DNA of 64,000 nucleotides, from assembly GCA_017410265.1 (NCBI GenBank), contig JAFQRC010000003.1:62001-126000 (forward strand), given 5' to 3'. Position 1 is the first letter of the stretch, and each line of letters opens with the position of its first letter. The DNA is from Ruminococcus sp. Lineage in GTDB: Bacteria > Bacillota > Clostridia > Oscillospirales > Acutalibacteraceae. This document shows positions 60,801-64,000 of this stretch, in pieces. Under the pieces are notes generated by a model. It saw only the letters and a program-made list of their open reading frames with translations. It was not told the origin of the DNA and did not search any database. The position numbers were made by a program, and so were the translations under genes.

Positions 60801-62207
60801 TTATATTAGTCCTGCGACATATCGCTGTATATATGTTGCATCGAGTACTGAAATACTGCCATCGAAATCTGCATCTGCAAACGGCAGGCACTTATTCTCA
60901 AGAGTTGAAATCGTTGCCATGTGACGCTGGACCAATGTCGCATCAATTACATCTACTACTCCGTCAAGCCCGCAATCGCCTCTGTTGTAGCTTACTTCAC
61001 AGCTCGACGACAAAGCTAAATCCGCAGAGCTGTCTTCATCTGTCACAACTGTCACAAAATCACAGTTGTCAAAAGAATCAGCTGTAACCGAAATAACCTC
61101 AGGCGGAATCGAGATGGCTTTAAGCTCAGCGTCATTTGAAAAAGCATCACTACCAATAGCGGATACATCACTTGAAAGCAAGACTGCCTCAAGTGATGTG
61201 CAGTGAGCAAAAGCACCGTAATCTATAGAAAGATTATTTCCATTGATAAATGCTGTACTTAGCTTTGAGCACTTAATGAAAGCGCCTTTACCGACTTTGA
61301 CTAAAGTAGCAGGAGTGCTGACACTTGACAAAGAAGTGCACTGAGCAAAAGCTTCGTCATCAATCATAACAAGTCCGTTGTTAAGAACAACCTCACTGAG
61401 GTTATTACAATTCATAAACGCACGGGCACCAAGTAAGAAAACAGACGCTGGAATGGTCACGCTATTTATGTTTTTGTTTTCATAAAAAGCGTTAGGTGCA
61501 ATACTTCTGACGGTAGCAGGAATAATAACAGCGGATGCAGAACCGTTGTAAGAAACCAAAACCCCGTCACCAAGCACAGCAAAGTCGTTTTGTGTTGACA
61601 TCCACTTTGTGCCATAAAAGGCATCTGCTCCAACAAAAGACAAATAGTTTGTCACATCAATTAAGGCAAGAGAAGTACATTCATAAAACGCTCCCTCTCC
61701 TATTGAAGTAAGATTCTTATTCGCTTTAAACGATGTAATTTTGCTGTTTCTCAAAAAAGCATAAGGCGAAATTGTTTTTATAGTATCAGGGAGTGTAACA
61801 GTCGCTGATGTGCCGTTATAGCGAACAAGTGCACCGCCTATTGTCAGAAACTCATCACTTGAGTTATTCAGAAACTTTGTATCCACAAAAGCGAGCGCAC
61901 CGACATAATTTACATTATCGCCACCACTGATACTTTCAAGCGCAGTACAACCGTAAAAAGCCTCGTTTCCTATGGATAAAACAGAGCTACCTAAAGAAAC
62001 GGATTTAAGTGTCGTGTTTTTTTCAAAGGCGTTATTTGCAATCACAGTGACCGAGGACGGAATGGTAACATTTGAACTGCTACCGCTGTATGATAGCAAC
62101 ACTCCGTCTTCGATAACAAAATCCGTATCAGCGGAAAAGGCAGGTGTTGCGGTAAACACGCAAACAATCAGAAAAATAAAAGATAAAACAAAAACATATT
62201 TTTTCAT
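60801..62207 (-). CDS. Secreted BspA-type leucine-rich-repeat protein with C-terminal dockerin
   Basis: A 468-residue exported protein. A signal peptide covers about 1-26. Then come about a dozen LRR_5 (BspA-like) repeats of about 23 residues, plus three longer modules that begin with a GxLVxYNG-type sheet (about 34, 124, 214). The C-terminus (410-468) is a type I dockerin with two loops (GDCGLDGVVD and ADADFDGS) and VQRH/IQRY helices, like that of the amylase. BspA-type repeats are often adhesins. Binding to a cohesin scaffold is inferred. ATG 62207 follows GGGTGAA. Confidence 0.9.
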   Translation of the reverse strand: MKKYVFVLSFIFLIVCVFTATPAFSADTDFVIEDGVLLSYSGSSSNVTIPSSVTVIANNAFEKNTTLKSVSLGSSVLSIGNEAFYGCTALESISGGDNVNYVGALAFVDTKFLNNSSDEFLTIGGALVRYNGTSATVTLPDTIKTISPYAFLRNSKITSFKANKNLTSIGEGAFYECTSLALIDVTNYLSFVGADAFYGTKWMSTQNDFAVLGDGVLVSYNGSASAVIIPATVRSIAPNAFYENKNINSVTIPASVFLLGARAFMNCNNLSEVVLNNGLVMIDDEAFAQCTSLSSVSTPATLVKVGKGAFIKCSKLSTAFINGNNLSIDYGAFAHCTSLEAVLLSSDVSAIGSDAFSNDAELKAISIPPEVISVTADSFDNCDFVTVVTDEDSSADLALSSSCEVSYNRGDCGLDGVVDVIDATLVQRHMATISTLENKCLPFADADFDGSISVLDATYIQRYVAGLI

Positions 62208-62235
62208 ATCTTCACCCAAAATAATAAAAGCGAAA

Positions 62236-62253
62236 GGGCGGGAAAACCCGCCC
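62236..62253 (-). terminator. Hairpin after the large membrane protein gene
   Basis: A 7-bp GC stem (GGGCGGG / CCCGCCC) with an AAAA loop; the T-tail on the minus strand is weak, so read-through into the dockerin gene is plausible. Confidence 0.75.
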
Positions 62254-62257
62254 GTGA

Positions 62258-63538
62258 TTACAGATTTACATCATCCTCAGAAATCTCAAGAATGAGTCTG
62301 TCGATTCTATCCAAACTGCTTTCTTCATCAGCAATAGAAGCCATTTCTTCGTCATCGTAGGTGCTGTCAGCCTTTGTGATATAAAGATCAACGCTGTCAT
62401 CAGCCTGAACTACATATGGAGTATCATCTGTTTCGACAGGCATAATCAAATCATCATCAGACGGTGCCTGACCGTAAATAAACTCGCTGGTATCAACATC
62501 TTTTAAGTACTCTTCAGTGTTGTTAAGCGAAGCCTGAGCCACATCAATAAACACCTGGTCATCTTCAGAAAGAAAGTCTTCGTTTCCGCCTTCTCTCAAG
62601 ACATTTCTCACAGCCTCGTCAGGCTTGTTGCCGTTAGTAACAGAATTAGAAAGAGCATCAAAAATATCTGCGTCAGGGTCATCTACATCATCGTACTCTT
62701 TTTCAGCTACTTCTTCGATAATCTCAATCTCGTCCTTTCGTTTTACACTGGAAGTTAATTCGAGAATAAAGGACAGAATATAGATAGCAAGTAACAAGAA
62801 TTCAATAGAATTCAAATTAGAGAAAACATCAAAATTAACGCTCTTCAGATATACTGAACATGAGAGCTCATAAATCGAATATGAAAGCAGAAGAGTTACT
62901 GTCGGCAAACCGTAAACAAACACTGATTTGACAGGACTCTTGCCTCTCATAAGAGGAATAATCATCGCATAATTGAACAGGAATAGAGTTGTAAAAATGT
63001 AGCAAACAAGGACAGTAACATCGCTGACAGCGATTGAAACTGTTGTGAATTCGAGGAAACAACAAACAAGTCTGAGTGCACTCCAAAGTGCCGGTACAAG
63101 GTAAAACACAGCAAGCCCCTTGACTCCACCGTTACCTACAAAGTGATTAAGTCCGAGCACTACAAAAACAATAGCGCAAAGAACCGTCATAATTATATCA
63201 ACGATTTCAAACTTGCCGATACTCATAGTTCTCATCGCAAAAAAGGCACGGTTAGCACTCTCACAAGCCATACAAACAGCCAGCAAAATACCGAAAATTC
63301 CGCATATGATGTTCCTGTTGATAAGATATACAGGAGCTATCTTTTTGTCGCACAGACAGAAAATAACAGCAAATAGAAATACAACAAGTGCACATCCGAT
63401 AGCCAGATACGAAAGCATCAGGTTGGAAAGTCCGTAAAAAGTACCGTTTTCTCCTAAAAAGAAAATCTGTATAATTTTGATGGCGATCGAGGCTAATGTA
63501 AAAGGTACAAAAGCGATCCATGATAATTTGGAAGTCAT
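62258..63538 (-). CDS. Multi-helix membrane protein with acidic cytosolic tail, unknown
   Basis: A 426-residue protein. About eight membrane segments fill residues 8-265, then a long acidic tail (about 270-426, with runs such as EYDDVDDPDAD and PSDDDLIMP). I do not recognise the family. It has its own promoter. It may be co-transcribed with the dockerin LRR gene because the intervening hairpin lacks a strong T-tail. Confidence 0.7.
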   Translation of the reverse strand: MTSKLSWIAFVPFTLASIAIKIIQIFFLGENGTFYGLSNLMLSYLAIGCALVVFLFAVIFCLCDKKIAPVYLINRNIICGIFGILLAVCMACESANRAFFAMRTMSIGKFEIVDIIMTVLCAIVFVVLGLNHFVGNGGVKGLAVFYLVPALWSALRLVCCFLEFTTVSIAVSDVTVLVCYIFTTLFLFNYAMIIPLMRGKSPVKSVFVYGLPTVTLLLSYSIYELSCSVYLKSVNFDVFSNLNSIEFLLLAIYILSFILELTSSVKRKDEIEIIEEVAEKEYDDVDDPDADIFDALSNSVTNGNKPDEAVRNVLREGGNEDFLSEDDQVFIDVAQASLNNTEEYLKDVDTSEFIYGQAPSDDDLIMPVETDDTPYVVQADDSVDLYITKADSTYDDEEMASIADEESSLDRIDRLILEISEDDVNL

Positions 63539-63591
63539 ATAAATCTCCTTTAAAAGTTACAATAATCCACACTAACTTTTATCACACATAC

Positions 63592-63620
63592 ATTTTATAC
63601 TACGCTCTGTTAGTAGTCAA
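63592..63620 (-). promoter_or_regulatory. Sigma-A promoter of the large membrane protein gene
   Basis: Minus strand: TTGACT (63620-63615), 17-base spacer, TAAAAT (63597-63592). Confidence 0.7.
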
Positions 63621-63720
63621 GTTAATTTATTGTAACATTACTAAAAACCAAGTGTTCAAGCCATATTGTAAGTTTTCTCTTATATTTATTCTAATATAAG
63701 GAAAGCGAAAATAAACGCAG

Positions 63721-63748
63721 AAAAAGGCGCCTTTACAGACGCCTTTTT
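63721..63748. terminator. Terminator after the dacA-like gene
   Basis: Stem AAAAAGGCG / CGCCTTTTT with a 10-base loop and A/T flanks on both strands. It lies 18 bases after the stop codon at 63766. Confidence 0.85.
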
Positions 63749-63765
63749 AAATATAGAATTACATA

Positions 63766-64000
63766 TTATCTTCTACGATTTTTCGAAGACTTCTGCTCGC
63801 TCTTTTTCTTTGAATACGACGAAGATACTCCGACATAAACAACAAACAGCACAACAACTATGAGCACAGAAATCAGAAACCAAACGGAAGTCAGAACACT
63901 TTTGACAAGCTCGGATACATAAAGAATAAAGCTGACTCTGATATCTTCCTGAGCTACCAGATTGATTTTAGTAATCTCGTCACCTTTATAATAAACAGTG
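63766..64000 (-). CDS. C-terminal part of a probable D-alanyl-D-alanine carboxypeptidase (DacA/PBP5 type)
   Basis: The last 77 codons of a gene that runs off the window. They read as a beta-domain end (VYYKGDEITKINLVAQEDI), one membrane anchor (about 20 residues, WFLISVLIVVVLFVVYVGV) and a basic tail (KKKSEQKSSKNRRR). This layout is typical of PBP5-type carboxypeptidases, which trim stem peptides in peptidoglycan. The catalytic part is outside the window, so the call is an inference. Confidence 0.55.
   Translation of the reverse strand, partial: TVYYKGDEITKINLVAQEDIRVSFILYVSELVKSVLTSVWFLISVLIVVVLFVVYVGVSSSYSKKKSEQKSSKNRRR

Overview
The window is about 40 percent GC with short spacers, dense Shine-Dalgarno sites and a full Firmicutes endospore toolkit (SpoIVA, a SipL-like protein, YabP, YabQ, a SpoVB-type flippase, WhiA). 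Two secreted proteins end in type I dockerins, one of them a GH13 alpha-amylase with a CBM26 starch-binding module. Together this points to a starch-degrading, spore-forming member of the Clostridia (Oscillospiraceae), most like Ruminococcus bromii and its amylosome. The organism is inferred from gene content, not from a database match.

Layout. 0-7.6 kb: groESL under a perfect CIRCE operator, an orphan substrate-binding protein, a divergent DUF1836 / DegV pair, DUF1643 and the dockerin amylase. 7.6-15.5 kb: ackA divergent from tmcAL, small membrane proteins, a Na/phosphate cotransporter, an isochorismatase-like hydrolase and cysK. 15.6-22.3 kb: the yab sporulation and division cluster (SpoVB-like, mazG, hup, rqcP, yabP, yabQ, divIC, yabR), then hpf and an rRNA methyltransferase. 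22.3-40.7 kb: one long minus-strand run of core genes from hprK through murB, rapZ, whiA, xseB, ispA, dxs, tlyA, nadK, argR, recN, recJ, rel and dtd to hemZ. 40.9-48.9 kb: DUF421/DUF4363, secDF under its own promoter, an aminotransferase, an orphan CapA/CapB tyrosine-kinase pair and an oadB/oadG sodium-pump pair. 49-57.6 kb: spoIVA, pyridoxal kinase, sipL, a zincin, rpoD, dnaG, a YigZ protein and rpmE. 57.7-64 kb: a VanY-like protein that has lost its active site, thrS under a threonine T-box, a leucine-rich-repeat protein with a dockerin, a large membrane protein and the tail of a probable DacA carboxypeptidase.

There is no mobile element, prophage, CRISPR array, tRNA or rRNA gene; the content is almost wholly chromosomal core. 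The most interesting signals are regulatory. At yabP and oadG, the promoter lies inside or between the arms of an inverted repeat whose 3' arm holds the Shine-Dalgarno site. RNA reading through from the upstream gene can therefore fold and hide the ribosome site, while RNA started at the gene's own promoter lacks the 5' arm. Weaker versions occur at spoIVA and sipL. At secDF, a terminator for upstream transcription overlaps the start site of the downstream promoter. These look like compact devices that insulate genes from read-through. All positions were read by eye; no folding, alignment or database search was run.
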